A stretch of DNA of 52,902 nucleotides from an uncultured bacterium (GCA_949282215.1 CASDPF010000012.1:1-52902), one strand, 5' to 3'; positions 35,430 through 43,860 are shown, numbered from the stretch's first letter. Numbers and translations: made by a program. The notes: generated by a model not told the origin, from the letters alone.

Positions 35430-37146
35430 CTTTTTTCACCAATTCCACATATAGTCTCAGAGCTTTTTTGAATGCACTATCCGCAAAATCAGGTGAGCTA
35501 AAGACTATAGTATTCTTTCCACGTTTAATATATTTTGAAATATCAATTTCAGTAAAACGATTTGCCCCTAACAGAGCAGGAGGCAAATCAAAAGTATGCA
35601 TTTCTCCGTTTATATCAGCCATTAATTTGGTAACATAAAACTTATTATCAATAATAATTTTGGCTTTTTTATAAGGTGCATAAAAATGCTGAGTTGCCAT
35701 TAATTGAGATGGGTCAGACGAAATTATAACAGGCTTTGTCCCAAGAGTTATACCTGTATAATAGTGTTGTAAGATTTTATCATAAGATAAGTGCATTTCA
35801 TTTCCCATAAAACCGGCACCGTACTGACTCATCCCCACACCATGACCAAATCCGCCGCCATAAGCTTTTATGGACAGTAAATTATTACTCTCATCCTTTT
35901 GAGGTTCAAAAACTAAATTAGCACTAGGCAACGCTTTTCCATCTTTTTTTAATAGACGTCTTATCACAAGTTCCTTATAAACTTTATAAATCTGAGAATT
36001 TGTTACAATCTCCATTTCAATAATCTTACCGGAATCCCCGCGTCTTACAACTCGAAGATCTAAGATTTTATCAAGCTTGTCACCCTTATTGAATGCAGGT
36101 GATACAAAACCTGTAGCAGATTGAGCCGCAAGATTATCCTGCAAAACTTTTTGTAATTCATCAGCAGTCCATTCTCTAGTCCATCTGAAATAAGGAGAAC
36201 GCATATCATAAGCTGTAGGTTTTGATTTATAATACTCAGCTGCAGCCTCCTCGGTATTTAGCGGAGTTTGAGTCAAAATATCAGGACGAGCTTTCAAATA
36301 AGGTTTTTCTTTTGACGGAAATTCTTTTGTAGTAGGGTCAGAAAAAGCGTTTGCAAAATCTTCAGTATATCCGCCTGCAGTAGAAGAATATTGAGCTAAA
36401 ATCAAATCCCAGTTATATAAAGCAACAGTTCCCTCAGTTTCTTTTACAGCTTGATTTGATAGAGGTTTTTCAGTATTAGCACCAAAATAAACCTGACTTG
36501 CTACAGAATCCACTACATCATAGTTTGGTGAAGACTTTACTCTAGGAGAAAGAACGTAATTTCTTGCTGCAACACTTTGAGCCTTTAAAGCTTCCAGTCC
36601 AAAGTGTACAGGCATTTCATTAGGAACAACACCTTTTAAATAATCTTCAACTTCAATTAAATTAACAAGATTAAAATATCCTTGCTTGGCACCTGTAATC
36701 TCGAACACCCCATGATAAAGTGCCTGTTTTCCCGCACGTTTCAAACCTTTTACACCTAAAAGTCCGTCAGGGCATAAAATTCTTATTTTTCCGTAAATAG
36801 TTGCGATAATTGTTCCATCATCTTCTGTAATAGTATAACCGCCATCAGATCTCGGTTTTATATTCAAATTGATATTGGCAGGCATTCTTTCAATAACTCT
36901 GTCGTTATCGCAAATCATCACGTCATGAGTACCAAATATTCCTATATTGTTATATACATAGGTCTTAAAACCTGTATCCCCAATTCCGACACGAACGACT
37001 TGGGAAGACGGGGTTTTTGAGGCTTGTTTCAATTCTGCTTCCTGAGCAACTTTCAGAGTATTTACAGGAACAGGTGAGGTAAACGCATTCGCAGGCAAAC
37101 TAAGTGCCAAAATATTTAAAAGTAAAATAATTCCTAATCTTTTCAT
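35407..37146 (-). CDS. SpoIID/LytB-domain exported protein
   Basis: 579 residues from ATG 37146, with a signal peptide (M-K-R-L-G-I-I-L-L-L-N-I-L-A-L-S, then P-A-N-A-F). The SpoIID domain spans about 170-470: E-D-Y-L-K-G-V-V-P-N-E-M-P contains the likely catalytic Glu, followed by A-L-K-A-Q-S-V-A-A-R-N-Y and Y-G-G-G-F-G-H-G-V-G-M-S-Q-Y-G-A near the C-terminus. SpoIID proteins are lytic transglycosylases acting on peptide-free glycan; homologues occur widely in non-sporulating cyanobacteria. TATAAT (37158-37153) lies six bases before ATG with no SD, so the mRNA appears leaderless. It heads the murJ-tsaC operon. Confidence 0.9.
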   Translation of the reverse strand: MKRLGIILLLNILALSLPANAFTSPVPVNTLKVAQEAELKQASKTPSSQVVRVGIGDTGFKTYVYNNIGIFGTHDVMICDNDRVIERMPANINLNIKPRSDGGYTITEDDGTIIATIYGKIRILCPDGLLGVKGLKRAGKQALYHGVFEITGAKQGYFNLVNLIEVEDYLKGVVPNEMPVHFGLEALKAQSVAARNYVLSPRVKSSPNYDVVDSVASQVYFGANTEKPLSNQAVKETEGTVALYNWDLILAQYSSTAGGYTEDFANAFSDPTTKEFPSKEKPYLKARPDILTQTPLNTEEAAAEYYKSKPTAYDMRSPYFRWTREWTADELQKVLQDNLAAQSATGFVSPAFNKGDKLDKILDLRVVRRGDSGKIIEMEIVTNSQIYKVYKELVIRRLLKKDGKALPSANLVFEPQKDESNNLLSIKAYGGGFGHGVGMSQYGAGFMGNEMHLSYDKILQHYYTGITLGTKPVIISSDPSQLMATQHFYAPYKKAKIIIDNKFYVTKLMADINGEMHTFDLPPALLGANRFTEIDISKYIKRGKNTIVFSSPDFADSAFKKALRLYVELVKKDDKYDIW

Positions 37147-37167
37147 AAGAATATTATATGACAAACA

Positions 37168-37428
37168 TCACTCGTCACAAACAGAAAATTTTTCAGGCAA
37201 ATCTTTTTCGACTTCCTGCATAAATTGAGAAATTGACATCCCGAAAGCTGCAGAGAGTTTAAACAAAGTGGTAAGCTGAGGATCTTTCACACCTCTTTCA
37301 AGGTCACTTAATACAGAGGATGGAATATCGTATTCAGCACCGAGCATAAACTGACTCTTTTTTCCTCGCAAACGTTTGACAGTCTTTGCAATAGACTTAA
37401 AGATAATTTTCTTTTTTGTATCTTGCAT
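37168..37428 (-). CDS. XRE-family HTH regulator, divergent from a prepilin gene
   Basis: 86 residues from ATG 37428 (an in-frame TTG lies at 37455). Cro/C1 HTH: I-A-K-T-V-K-R-L-R-G-K-K-S-Q-F-M-L-G-A-E-Y-D-I-P-type helix 1-2 region, then S-S-V-L-S-D-L-E-R-G-V-K-D-P and L-F-K-L-S-A-A-F-G-M-S. No SD is evident. It faces the prepilin at 37511 across an 82-base gap holding an AATAAGC/GCTTATT inverted repeat (37447-37453, 37478-37484), the second case here of a small XRE gene beside a prepilin gene. Confidence 0.85.
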   Translation of the reverse strand: MQDTKKKIIFKSIAKTVKRLRGKKSQFMLGAEYDIPSSVLSDLERGVKDPQLTTLFKLSAAFGMSISQFMQEVEKDLPEKFSVCDE

Positions 37429-37510
37429 AATAACAATTTTGAATGTAATAAGCAATAAACCTATCGTGAACGCGAAAGCTTATTTAAAGAAAATTAAAGA
37501 TAATTTTTAT

Positions 37511-38191
37511 ATGAAAAATAAAGCATTCACGTTAGCTGAAGTCCTGATTACTTTAGGAATAATCGGCATAGTCGCAGCATTAACAATTCCTAATATCATA
37601 GCTGGATACAGAAAAAAAGTAGTAGAAACACGACTAGCAAAATTATATTCATCAATAAATCAAGCAATAAAAATGTCTGAAATAAAAAACGGAGACTGCA
37701 AATATTGGGAATGGGGTGATATAAATAATCATAGAGATTCGGTATTCATGGAACAATGGTGGAAAAAATATATGAATGATTATATGCCATTCATCATTTA
37801 TGCCAAAAGAGATTCCACCGAAAGTACATCCATAAGCGGGAACGGAGGATATAAGGTATTTTTTAAAGATGGCTCTGCTGTTAGAATAGAAGCAATACCA
37901 GGAACATATATATGGTTTATACTCTATCCTGAAGCCAAACTATCAGATTTTTCAAAAGGTATATTACAAAATACCAATGAAAAACCAGGAAAAAACTACT
38001 TCGGATTTTTTATTTTCCCTCAAAGAAAATGTCAAATCATTACTAACTATGAAAAAAAAGACCGATCAGAACTCCTAACACAATGCTTAAGTGACTATCA
38101 AGGCACAACATCCAGCATTGGGAGTCCCTGTGCAGAACTTATTATGCAAAATGGTTGGAAAATCCCTGACGATTATCCTATAAGATTTTAA
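37511..38191 (+). CDS. Prepilin-like protein
   Basis: 226 residues from ATG 37511 (M-K-N-K-A-F-T-L-A-E-V-L-I-T-L-G). A longer in-frame start at 37376 would prepend 45 unrelated residues and overlap the divergent regulator, so it is rejected. After the class III prepilin signal and hydrophobic helix comes a polar domain with several Cys near the end (C-S/C-Q-I, C-A-E-L-I-M-Q-N-G). It lacks the D-x-N-G-x-K-x-P-N motif of its paralogues and is the most divergent of the five. Downstream is the phase-variable-looking cassette of the next prepilin. Confidence 0.86.
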   Translation: MKNKAFTLAEVLITLGIIGIVAALTIPNIIAGYRKKVVETRLAKLYSSINQAIKMSEIKNGDCKYWEWGDINNHRDSVFMEQWWKKYMNDYMPFIIYAKRDSTESTSISGNGGYKVFFKDGSAVRIEAIPGTYIWFILYPEAKLSDFSKGILQNTNEKPGKNYFGFFIFPQRKCQIITNYEKKDRSELLTQCLSDYQGTTSSIGSPCAELIMQNGWKIPDDYPIRF

Positions 38192-38256
38192 TTTATTTGA
38201 CTTCCAATATTATAACTACCATGGATTTTTTAATAACAAATCTTTATTCGTTAATA

Positions 38257-38285
38257 TTGAAATTCTTAACGAAAAATGGTATTAT
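38257..38285 (+). promoter_or_regulatory. Promoter of the G-tract prepilin cassette
   Basis: TTGAAA (38257-38262), 17 bases, TATTAT (38280-38285), then AAAGGAGG six bases on (38292-38299). It matches the layout at 812-769 base for base in spacing. Confidence 0.78.
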
Positions 38286-38304
38286 TAATATAAAGGAGGA
38301 TAGT

Positions 38305-38355
38305 ATGAAAAAGTCAATTATAGCTTTAAATCTTAGATGGGTGGGGGGGGCTTAA
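38305..38355 (+). promoter_or_regulatory. Leader ORF with an 8-G tract, out of frame with the prepilin
   Basis: ATG 38305 follows AAAGGAGG by five bases and reads M-K-K-S-I-I-A-L-N-L-R-W-V-G-G-A, then TAA (38353-38355). The run of eight G is at 38343-38350. The prepilin frame (from 38337) is offset by two bases; one added G, or two lost, joins this well-initiated start to the prepilin without any stop. As written, the strong start is switched off from the prepilin: the picture of a contingency locus in its OFF state. Confidence 0.65.
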
Positions 38356-39098
38356 ATACAAGTAGGAAGCTCGTTTTAGACACTTACCACTATAAAAACC
38401 ACAATATTTTTACCGCTTTTTTCAAACCTATTTTGTTTAAAAATGATTTTTTATCTTTTCAAAAAGCATTCACGTTAGCCGAAGTCCTGATTACTTTAGG
38501 TATAATTGGTATAGTAGCAGCTATGACGTTACCAACACTTATTCAAAAACAACAACAGAAAATTCTATTTTCACAGTTTAAAAAAGTTTACTCAAACAAC
38601 CAAAATATTATTAACCAAATTTCTGCTGATTTTGGCGGGAATTTTGAATGCTATAATATAAAAAATGGAGAATATCACTGTAATGATTGTTTTCAATTTT
38701 GGGAAAACTTTTTTACAAAAATAAAATTTATAAAAAAATGTCCTGCAAATGATTACACATGTCGACCTAAATATAAAACAAAATCTGAAGTTCTGGCAGA
38801 AGGTGGAACTATAAAAAATACTTCTTGCGGAATGGATGTAAATACAGTTTATGATGGTTATATTACCTCTGATGGAACTATTTACTATATTGACAAACAT
38901 TATTATGCCACAGGTGCATATTCAAATTTTTTTGCAGTAGATATTAATGGCATCAAAGGACCTAACAAGTGGGGTTATGACTTATTTTATATGAATTTAC
39001 ACAAGAAAAATGAAAAATCTTCTGTAATCAATTTTGACAGTATTTGTTCTATGCAAGAAAAAGGCGGCTTCGAATTTAACGAAATTCTTCTGAAATAA
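38337..39098 (+). CDS. Prepilin-like protein behind a G-tract leader
   Basis: 253 residues in the open frame from ATG 38337; this ATG has no SD and begins inside the G-rich stretch, so the real start is probably ATG 38305 after a frame change. About 45 residues (M-G-G-G-G-L-N-T-S-R-K-L-V-L-D-T-Y) precede the prepilin signal Q-K-A-F-T-L-A-E-V-L-I-T-L-G, an unusually long leader. The mature domain is rich in Cys (C-Y-N-I, C-N-D-C-F, C-P, C-R, C-G, C-S) and has D-I-N-G-I-K-G-P-N-K-W-G-Y-D-L-F near the end. Role: pilin or pseudopilin by its N-terminus; expression may be switched. Confidence 0.8.
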   Translation: MGGGGLNTSRKLVLDTYHYKNHNIFTAFFKPILFKNDFLSFQKAFTLAEVLITLGIIGIVAAMTLPTLIQKQQQKILFSQFKKVYSNNQNIINQISADFGGNFECYNIKNGEYHCNDCFQFWENFFTKIKFIKKCPANDYTCRPKYKTKSEVLAEGGTIKNTSCGMDVNTVYDGYITSDGTIYYIDKHYYATGAYSNFFAVDINGIKGPNKWGYDLFYMNLHKKNEKSSVINFDSICSMQEKGGFEFNEILLK

Positions 39099-39117
39099 AA
39101 TAACGCTTAAACCTCTT

Positions 39118-40491
39118 CTATTTGACTTCCCAGACAGTGCCGTCTTTTGAGTCCTTTAGAATTATGTTCTTTTCATCAAGAGCAATACGGATTTTATCGG
39201 CAACGTCCCAATTTTTAGCGTCACGAGCTTCTTTACGATAAGCAATAAGCTCATCCATCAAAGTAAATTCTTTACCGAGCTTTTCTGATACATATTTTAG
39301 TGCATCAGTCAATTCTTCTTCTGATAAAGTAGCTTTTTCAAAAGAAAATCCGAGCACGTTTGCGAGCTTAAATAAAATAGTAAATGCGTCTTTGTCATCT
39401 TTGTTTGCTTTATTTGCCAATTCAAACAACACAGCAAGAGCCTTTGAAGTATTCAAATCTTCATCCATTGCCTCGACAAACTTAGCATATTCTTCAGTTT
39501 TTGTAATATCCAAGTCTTCGTTAATTTTTGTACGTTTAGCATTAAGCATTCTTTTTACACCTGCCTGAGCTGATGAAAGTGCTTCATCAGAAAACTCAAC
39601 AGGCATTCTGTAATGGTTTGTCAAAATAAAGAAACGAATTGTGTTTGCATCATATTTTTTAAGCAAATCATCAATAGTCAAAAAGTTTCCTAAAGATTTT
39701 GACATTTTTTCTTTATTAATAGTCACAAAACCGTTATGAAGCCAGTAATTAACAAACTTGCACCCGTTTGCACATTCAGATTGTGCTATTTCGTTTTCGT
39801 GGTGAGGAAAAATCAAATCAGCACCACCTGCGTGGATATCAATAGTTTTTCCAAGATATTTACGGCTCATAGCTGAACATTCAATATGCCACCCAGGACG
39901 ACCTACACCCCAAGGGCTTCTGTATCCGAATTTTTCATCTTTTTTCCATAGAGCAAAATCAAGCGGATCCTCTTTATGTTCTCCAACTTCAATTCTTGCT
40001 CCGCTTTCAAGCTGGTCTATCGGTTGTTTTGAAAGATAGCCGTATCTAGGGAATTTTTTTACTCTGAAATACACATCCCCGTCAGCCTCATAAGCATAAC
40101 CGTTTTTGATTAAATCTTTTACAATCGAAATCATTTCACCTAAAGTCTTTGTCGCAAAAGGTTCAACATCAGGCTTTAAGGTATTTAATGCTTTCATTGA
40201 GTTTTCAAATTGCTTATACCAATATTGAGAAACTTCCTCAGGAGTTTTATTTTCTTTTTCAGCTTTTTTCAAGATTTTGTCATCAACGTCAGTTACGTTA
40301 CGGCAATATGTCACATCATATCCTTTAAACTTTAAATATCTGTATAAAACATCCCAAGTGATATAACATCTTGCATGTCCCAAATGTGCAAAATCATATA
40401 CTGTAGGACCGCAGACGTACATTTTAACTTTATTACCATCAATAGGTGTAAACTCTTCAATTTTATTAGTATAAGAATTATGTAATCTCAT
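39118..40491 (-). CDS. cysS: Cysteinyl-tRNA synthetase
   Basis: 457 residues from ATG 40491 (M-R-L-H-N-S-Y-T-N-K). Class I motifs H-L-G-H (HIGH) and K-M-S-K-S, the zinc Cys in Y-V-C-G-P-T-V-Y-D, and W-H-I-E-C-S-A-M-S are present. It charges tRNA-Cys. An earlier in-frame start would add 28 residues without similarity; GAGG nine bases before 40491 supports the choice, though ATG 40506 is also possible. The gene is convergent with the prepilin gene before it. Confidence 0.95.
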   Translation of the reverse strand: MRLHNSYTNKIEEFTPIDGNKVKMYVCGPTVYDFAHLGHARCYITWDVLYRYLKFKGYDVTYCRNVTDVDDKILKKAEKENKTPEEVSQYWYKQFENSMKALNTLKPDVEPFATKTLGEMISIVKDLIKNGYAYEADGDVYFRVKKFPRYGYLSKQPIDQLESGARIEVGEHKEDPLDFALWKKDEKFGYRSPWGVGRPGWHIECSAMSRKYLGKTIDIHAGGADLIFPHHENEIAQSECANGCKFVNYWLHNGFVTINKEKMSKSLGNFLTIDDLLKKYDANTIRFFILTNHYRMPVEFSDEALSSAQAGVKRMLNAKRTKINEDLDITKTEEYAKFVEAMDEDLNTSKALAVLFELANKANKDDKDAFTILFKLANVLGFSFEKATLSEEELTDALKYVSEKLGKEFTLMDELIAYRKEARDAKNWDVADKIRIALDEKNIILKDSKDGTVWEVK

Positions 40492-40575
40492 TAAATTATT
40501 CCTCATTTTACTCTCAAAAGAATAGACATATCCGCATTCCGATTTTAACACAAAAAAAGATTTATTTTTAAGCAA

Positions 40576-40779
40576 TTACAAATTTTCATACACCTTATAA
40601 ATTTCAAGCAAACTTCCGCATTCACAACGTATCCTGTTTTTTATATGAATAAGAAAATCCTCAGAAAACCCACATTTACATAATATATTATTTCGTTCAA
40701 CCAATTCCCCAATCACACTTTTATGGCGTTTAATTCGACGAAGTAATTCCTTCTTTGAAAGATGTGCATACGTTCTCAT
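40576..40779 (-). CDS. Small Cys-rich protein, probable zinc ribbon
   Basis: 67 residues from ATG 40779 (GGAGG five bases upstream). A basic helical start (L-S-K-K-E-L-L-R-R-I-K-R-H-K) is followed by two Cys pairs, C-K-C-G and C-E-C-G, that could bind one zinc. Function unknown; it might bind nucleic acid or regulate. It is divergent from an XRE gene, with a palindromic operator abutting its -10 box. Confidence 0.7.
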   Translation of the reverse strand: MRTYAHLSKKELLRRIKRHKSVIGELVERNNILCKCGFSEDFLIHIKNRIRCECGSLLEIYKVYENL

Positions 40780-40812
40780 AAATACCTCCAAATTGTTAAA
40801 TAATATTACGCA

Positions 40813-40861
40813 TACTTTACTATACTAAAGTAATAATAAATTATACAAGAGTAAATGTCAA
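40813..40861. promoter_or_regulatory. Operator and promoter between the zinc-ribbon and XRE genes
   Basis: TACTTTA-CTATAC-TAAAGTA (40813-40832) is a perfect 7-6-7 palindrome. On the minus strand TTGACA (40861-40856), 17 bases and TATTAT (40838-40833) form a near-ideal promoter whose -10 touches the palindrome. A plus-strand -10, TATACT (40878-40883), lies six bases before the XRE ATG. The XRE protein is the obvious candidate ligand. Confidence 0.7.
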
Positions 40862-40889
40862 TTATAAATTAATAAATTATACTGTCATT

Positions 40890-41096
40890 ATGTATATTGT
40901 TAATTTATATAATATAAGATGGAAAAAGAAATATACTTACAATGATATTGAAAAAGCTACAGGTCTGAGCAAAGCGACTATAAGCAACTTGTTCAGCGGG
41001 GATTATCACGATTACCAGCTAAGTACTTTAGAAAAAATTTCAGAATTTTTTAATTGCGAAATAAAAGATATACTTATAAAGGTTGAGGATAAATAA
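40890..41096 (+). CDS. Small XRE/Cro-type regulator
   Basis: 68 residues, a bare Cro/C1 HTH of the short form: Y-T-Y-N-D-I-E-K-A-T-G-L-S-K-A-T-I-S-N-L-F-S-G-D-Y and L-E-K-I-S-E-F-F-N-C-E-I-K-D-I. It probably represses itself and the divergent zinc-ribbon gene through the 40813-40832 palindrome. TATACT at 40878-40883, six bases before ATG, and no SD point to a leaderless mRNA. Confidence 0.88.
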   Translation: MYIVNLYNIRWKKKYTYNDIEKATGLSKATISNLFSGDYHDYQLSTLEKISEFFNCEIKDILIKVEDK

Positions 41097-41128
41097 AAAA
41101 AGAGATGATTAAAAAATCATCTCTTTTT
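41095..41128. terminator. Bidirectional intrinsic terminator
   Basis: AAAAAGAGATGATT-AAAA-AATCATCTCTTTTT, a perfect stem with A- and T-runs on both sides, between two convergent genes. Confidence 0.9.
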
Positions 41129-41130
41129 AT

Positions 41131-41577
41131 TTACGAAAACATTTCTTTTAATTCTTGAGGGGATTTACCCAAGGCTTCAGCTAAATCTTTTTCATTGATA
41201 TTTATATATCTGGTGCCATCAGGTCCCATCGGAGCTTTACAATTCAAATCAGTACCGCCACCTATTATATTATCCATTACATATTCAGGAGAAATACCGG
41301 TTTTTTTGCAAAAGTCATTTAGAGTTTCATTGTCATCGACTTTGAAATTATAGCTGTTGCTCAGGCCTAAGAAACTTTTTTTATAAGTTACATTTCCTTC
41401 ATTTAATGCATTTGCAAAATATTCATTACCGCCTTCGTTTACAGCATTTGCAGAATCTGCGGATTTAAAGCCGTTGCCGAATACGCAATTAATTTTTGTT
41501 TCCTGTGCACTGCCTGATACGTTATCTTTCTTTTCGAACGGGTTAACACCACTCACTCCATTGACTTCTAAAGACAT
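41131..41577 (-). CDS. Small protein with a LysM-like domain, function unknown
   Basis: 148 residues, no signal peptide. The first half is Asn/Ser/Gly-rich (M-S-L-E-V-N-G-V-S-G-V-N-P-F-E-K-K); residues ~80-145 read Y-N-F-K-V-D-D-N-E-T-L-N-D-F-C-K-K-T-G-I-S-P-E-Y-V, a degenerate LysM pattern. The opening resembles those of other signal-less proteins here. Function unknown; peptidoglycan binding is a possibility. Confidence 0.7.
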   Translation of the reverse strand: MSLEVNGVSGVNPFEKKDNVSGSAQETKINCVFGNGFKSADSANAVNEGGNEYFANALNEGNVTYKKSFLGLSNSYNFKVDDNETLNDFCKKTGISPEYVMDNIIGGGTDLNCKAPMGPDGTRYININEKDLAEALGKSPQELKEMFS

Positions 41578-41669
41578 AGTCGCTCTCCTTGTTTTATATA
41601 AGATCTCTTACTTATATAAAAAAATCCAGCACCGATGGATTTCAGAAAAGCATTAATTTCGTTACAAAC

Positions 41670-42290
41670 TTAACAATCTTCCAAAAGCTTTAAAATTTTA
41701 TTTACAGGTTCAACCAAATCTTCAACGGGGCATTCTTCGTCCAACTCTAAAGTTATTGTAGGAATTTTTCTCTCAATACCCGCATAAGTTCCAAAACTAC
41801 CGGGCGTAGGATAGCCTATTGAGGCTTCCACAGGATAATTTATAATTTTAGATATTTTTTCACAAATATCTTTTGCATCACCGTCATAATTTACAACCTT
41901 AAAAGGTGCGTGGAGCGTCAAAATTATTTTCGGAGAATATTTTTCAATAATTGAAGCTACAAACTGAGTCTCAGTTTCACTAGCTGGACTATTCCCGCCG
42001 AAAAACTCATTTTTCTCAGTCAATTCCCAATTATCAGTCGGGAAATTTCTGTTCAAATCAACACCATGTGAATTTGTTCGAACACCTTGTGCCATCCCAT
42101 CAGGGTTTAGACAAGGAATAAACAGCAGATTACTTTTATGATTATTCAGGTAATTTTCTATTAAATATTTCCCCTGAGGCTCATCTCCATGAAAAACTCC
42201 GATTATGAGAATATTTTTATAATCCTCACAACCTTTCAATACAATTTCTCTGCCTTGAGCGGATATAGTTTTTTCAAGAATTTTCATCAA
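41670..42290 (-). CDS. M14-type carboxypeptidase, MpaA-like murein peptide amidase
   Basis: 206 residues. Zinc ligands are in V-F-H-G-D-E-P (H-x2-E) and L-T-L-H-A-P; the catalytic Glu is in I-T-L-E-L-D-E; N-P-D-G-M-A-Q-G-V-R-T-N and V-D-L-N-R-N-F-P are the M14 substrate-binding blocks. MpaA enzymes cleave the gamma-D-Glu-diaminopimelate bond of murein tripeptide in recycling. No signal peptide, as for cytosolic MpaA. It overlaps ftsY by four bases and lies last in the nusB-ftsY-mpaA unit. Confidence 0.83.
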   Translation of the reverse strand: MMKILEKTISAQGREIVLKGCEDYKNILIIGVFHGDEPQGKYLIENYLNNHKSNLLFIPCLNPDGMAQGVRTNSHGVDLNRNFPTDNWELTEKNEFFGGNSPASETETQFVASIIEKYSPKIILTLHAPFKVVNYDGDAKDICEKISKIINYPVEASIGYPTPGSFGTYAGIERKIPTITLELDEECPVEDLVEPVNKILKLLEDC

Positions 42291-43201
42291 TTAAAAATAG
42301 CCTCAATAAATTCTTCCGAATTAAAATTCTTCAAATCTTCCATTTTTTCACCGACACCTACGAGCTTGACTGGTAATTTAAGCTCTTTTGCAACAGCAAG
42401 GACAATAGCACCCTTTGCCGAACCGTCAAGTTTTGTGAGCGCAACAGAGGTAAGATTTACGGCTTCCGTAAACACTTTTGCCTGCTGAAGTCCGTTTTGA
42501 CCCGTGTTTGCATCAAGTACAAGCATACATTCTCTAAGACTTTCAGGAGCATTTTTATCGATTACGGATTTAATCTTGGATAATTCTTCCATAAGATTAA
42601 ATTTATTTTGTAATCTACCTGCAGTATCTACAAGAATTACGTCATAGGCTTCGTTTTTGGCTTTTTGGATAGCTTCATAGACAACAGAAGCAGGGTCAGC
42701 CTTATCTCTGCGGACAATATCAGCACCTGCACGTTTTGACCAGATATCAAGCTGTTCTTCCGCTGCTGCTCTAAATGTATCACCTGCAGCAATAAGAACT
42801 TTTTTACCTTCATTCTTAAATTTATAAGCAAGCTTCCCGATTAAGGTGGTTTTGCCGACACCATTCACACCTGTTATAAAATAAATATTTAACCCGCCGT
42901 CAGTGTAATTTAATTCATTACTACCGGCTAAATTAAGCGTATTTAAAAATTCGGTCTTCAAATAATTTTTTACATCTGACGGTCTAATTTTATTTTGGTC
43001 ACGAAGCTTATCAACGAGTTCTGCAGCGTAATTAACTCCTAGATCTGCACTTATCAGCATATCTTCCATATCGTCAAGTACAAACTCGGAAAATTCTTCT
43101 TCCTGCTCAACAGACTCAACAACATTCCCGACAAGAGCCTGTGCAGTATTTGCAACAGCTCGTTTTAAATTATTAAATCCGTCAGAAAAAAACTTAAACA
43201 T
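42287..43201 (-). CDS. ftsY: Signal recognition particle receptor FtsY
   Basis: 304 residues: N domain helices (about 1-95) and SRP GTPase G domain with T-G-V-N-G-V-G-K-T-T-L-I-G-K-L-A (P-loop), D-T-F-R-A-A-A, D-T-A-G-R-L-Q-N and T-K-L-D-G-S-A-K-G. The acidic N-terminal A domain of E. coli FtsY is absent, as in many bacteria. It docks SRP-ribosome complexes at the membrane. It overlaps nusB by one base and the M14 gene by four. Confidence 0.96.
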   Translation of the reverse strand: MFKFFSDGFNNLKRAVANTAQALVGNVVESVEQEEEFSEFVLDDMEDMLISADLGVNYAAELVDKLRDQNKIRPSDVKNYLKTEFLNTLNLAGSNELNYTDGGLNIYFITGVNGVGKTTLIGKLAYKFKNEGKKVLIAAGDTFRAAAEEQLDIWSKRAGADIVRRDKADPASVVYEAIQKAKNEAYDVILVDTAGRLQNKFNLMEELSKIKSVIDKNAPESLRECMLVLDANTGQNGLQQAKVFTEAVNLTSVALTKLDGSAKGAIVLAVAKELKLPVKLVGVGEKMEDLKNFNSEEFIEAIFN

Positions 43202-43860
43202 TATTGAAGTCCGTTTTCAACAATTACTTTCGCTAAAATGCCGTTAATAAATGATGAGCTGTCATCTGTAGAATATTTTTTAGCTAACTCCAAAGCTTCA
43301 TCTACAACAACTTTCATAGGTGCATCTTTTATGTACAAAAGTTCCACAATTGCAATACGCAAAATATCTTTATCCATTTTTACAAGACGTTGCAAATCCC
43401 AATTTCTTGCATGTTTTTGGATGATATCATCAACCTCTTTATGATGTTTTTGGAATGCTTCTGCAATTTCTATTGCATATTCTTTGACTTCATTTTGAGA
43501 ATCAAGAGTAGTGAATTCTGCAATTTCTAATGCGAGCATTGCTTTTTCCGCAATATCAATCATTTCATTAATTCTTCCTGTCATATCAGATGTCATAGGA
43601 AGAGGAACCGGAATATTAGCAACACCGATAGGCCTATTTAAATTAGTTTCATGCTCTGCTTCATAAGTATCAATTCTATCACGCATATCAACTAATGCAC
43701 CTAATGCAATTTTTAATTCATCACTTGCGTTGCTTGTCAAAATTCTTACTGATTTTAATATAATATCTTCTAAATCACTCTTAGAATAATTTGTAATCTT
43801 TTTATCAAATTGAGAAAATAGAATAAATGCTAATTCTCTTGCTGCTCTGCGGGCTTGCAT
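43201..43860 (-). CDS. nusB: Transcription antitermination factor NusB (long form)
   Basis: 219 residues against ~140 in E. coli; the long form with an insertion after the first helix is usual in cyanobacteria. It starts A-R-R-A-A-R-E-L-A-F-I-L-F-S-Q and ends with the NusB block M-D-K-D-I-L-R-I-A-I-V-E-L-L-Y, V-V-V-D-E-A-L-E-L-A-K-K-Y-S and F-I-N-G-I-L-A-K-V. NusB acts with NusE/S10 in rRNA antitermination. GAGG seven bases before ATG. Confidence 0.93.
   Translation of the reverse strand: MQARRAARELAFILFSQFDKKITNYSKSDLEDIILKSVRILTSNASDELKIALGALVDMRDRIDTYEAEHETNLNRPIGVANIPVPLPMTSDMTGRINEMIDIAEKAMLALEIAEFTTLDSQNEVKEYAIEIAEAFQKHHKEVDDIIQKHARNWDLQRLVKMDKDILRIAIVELLYIKDAPMKVVVDEALELAKKYSTDDSSSFINGILAKVIVENGLQ

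Noticed and set aside
37376-37510. N-terminally extended prepilin starting at 37376
   Set aside because: The extra 45 residues overlap the divergent XRE gene and precede a perfect prepilin start at 37511.
38305-38355. Simple frameshifted pseudogene instead of a switch
   Set aside because: The rest of the prepilin is intact, the break falls exactly at a G run, and the same cassette stands before the left-edge gene. A sequencing error in the tract cannot be excluded.
40492-40575. Extended cysS start at 40575
   Set aside because: It adds 28 residues without family similarity; the usual N-terminus begins at 40491 with GAGG upstream.
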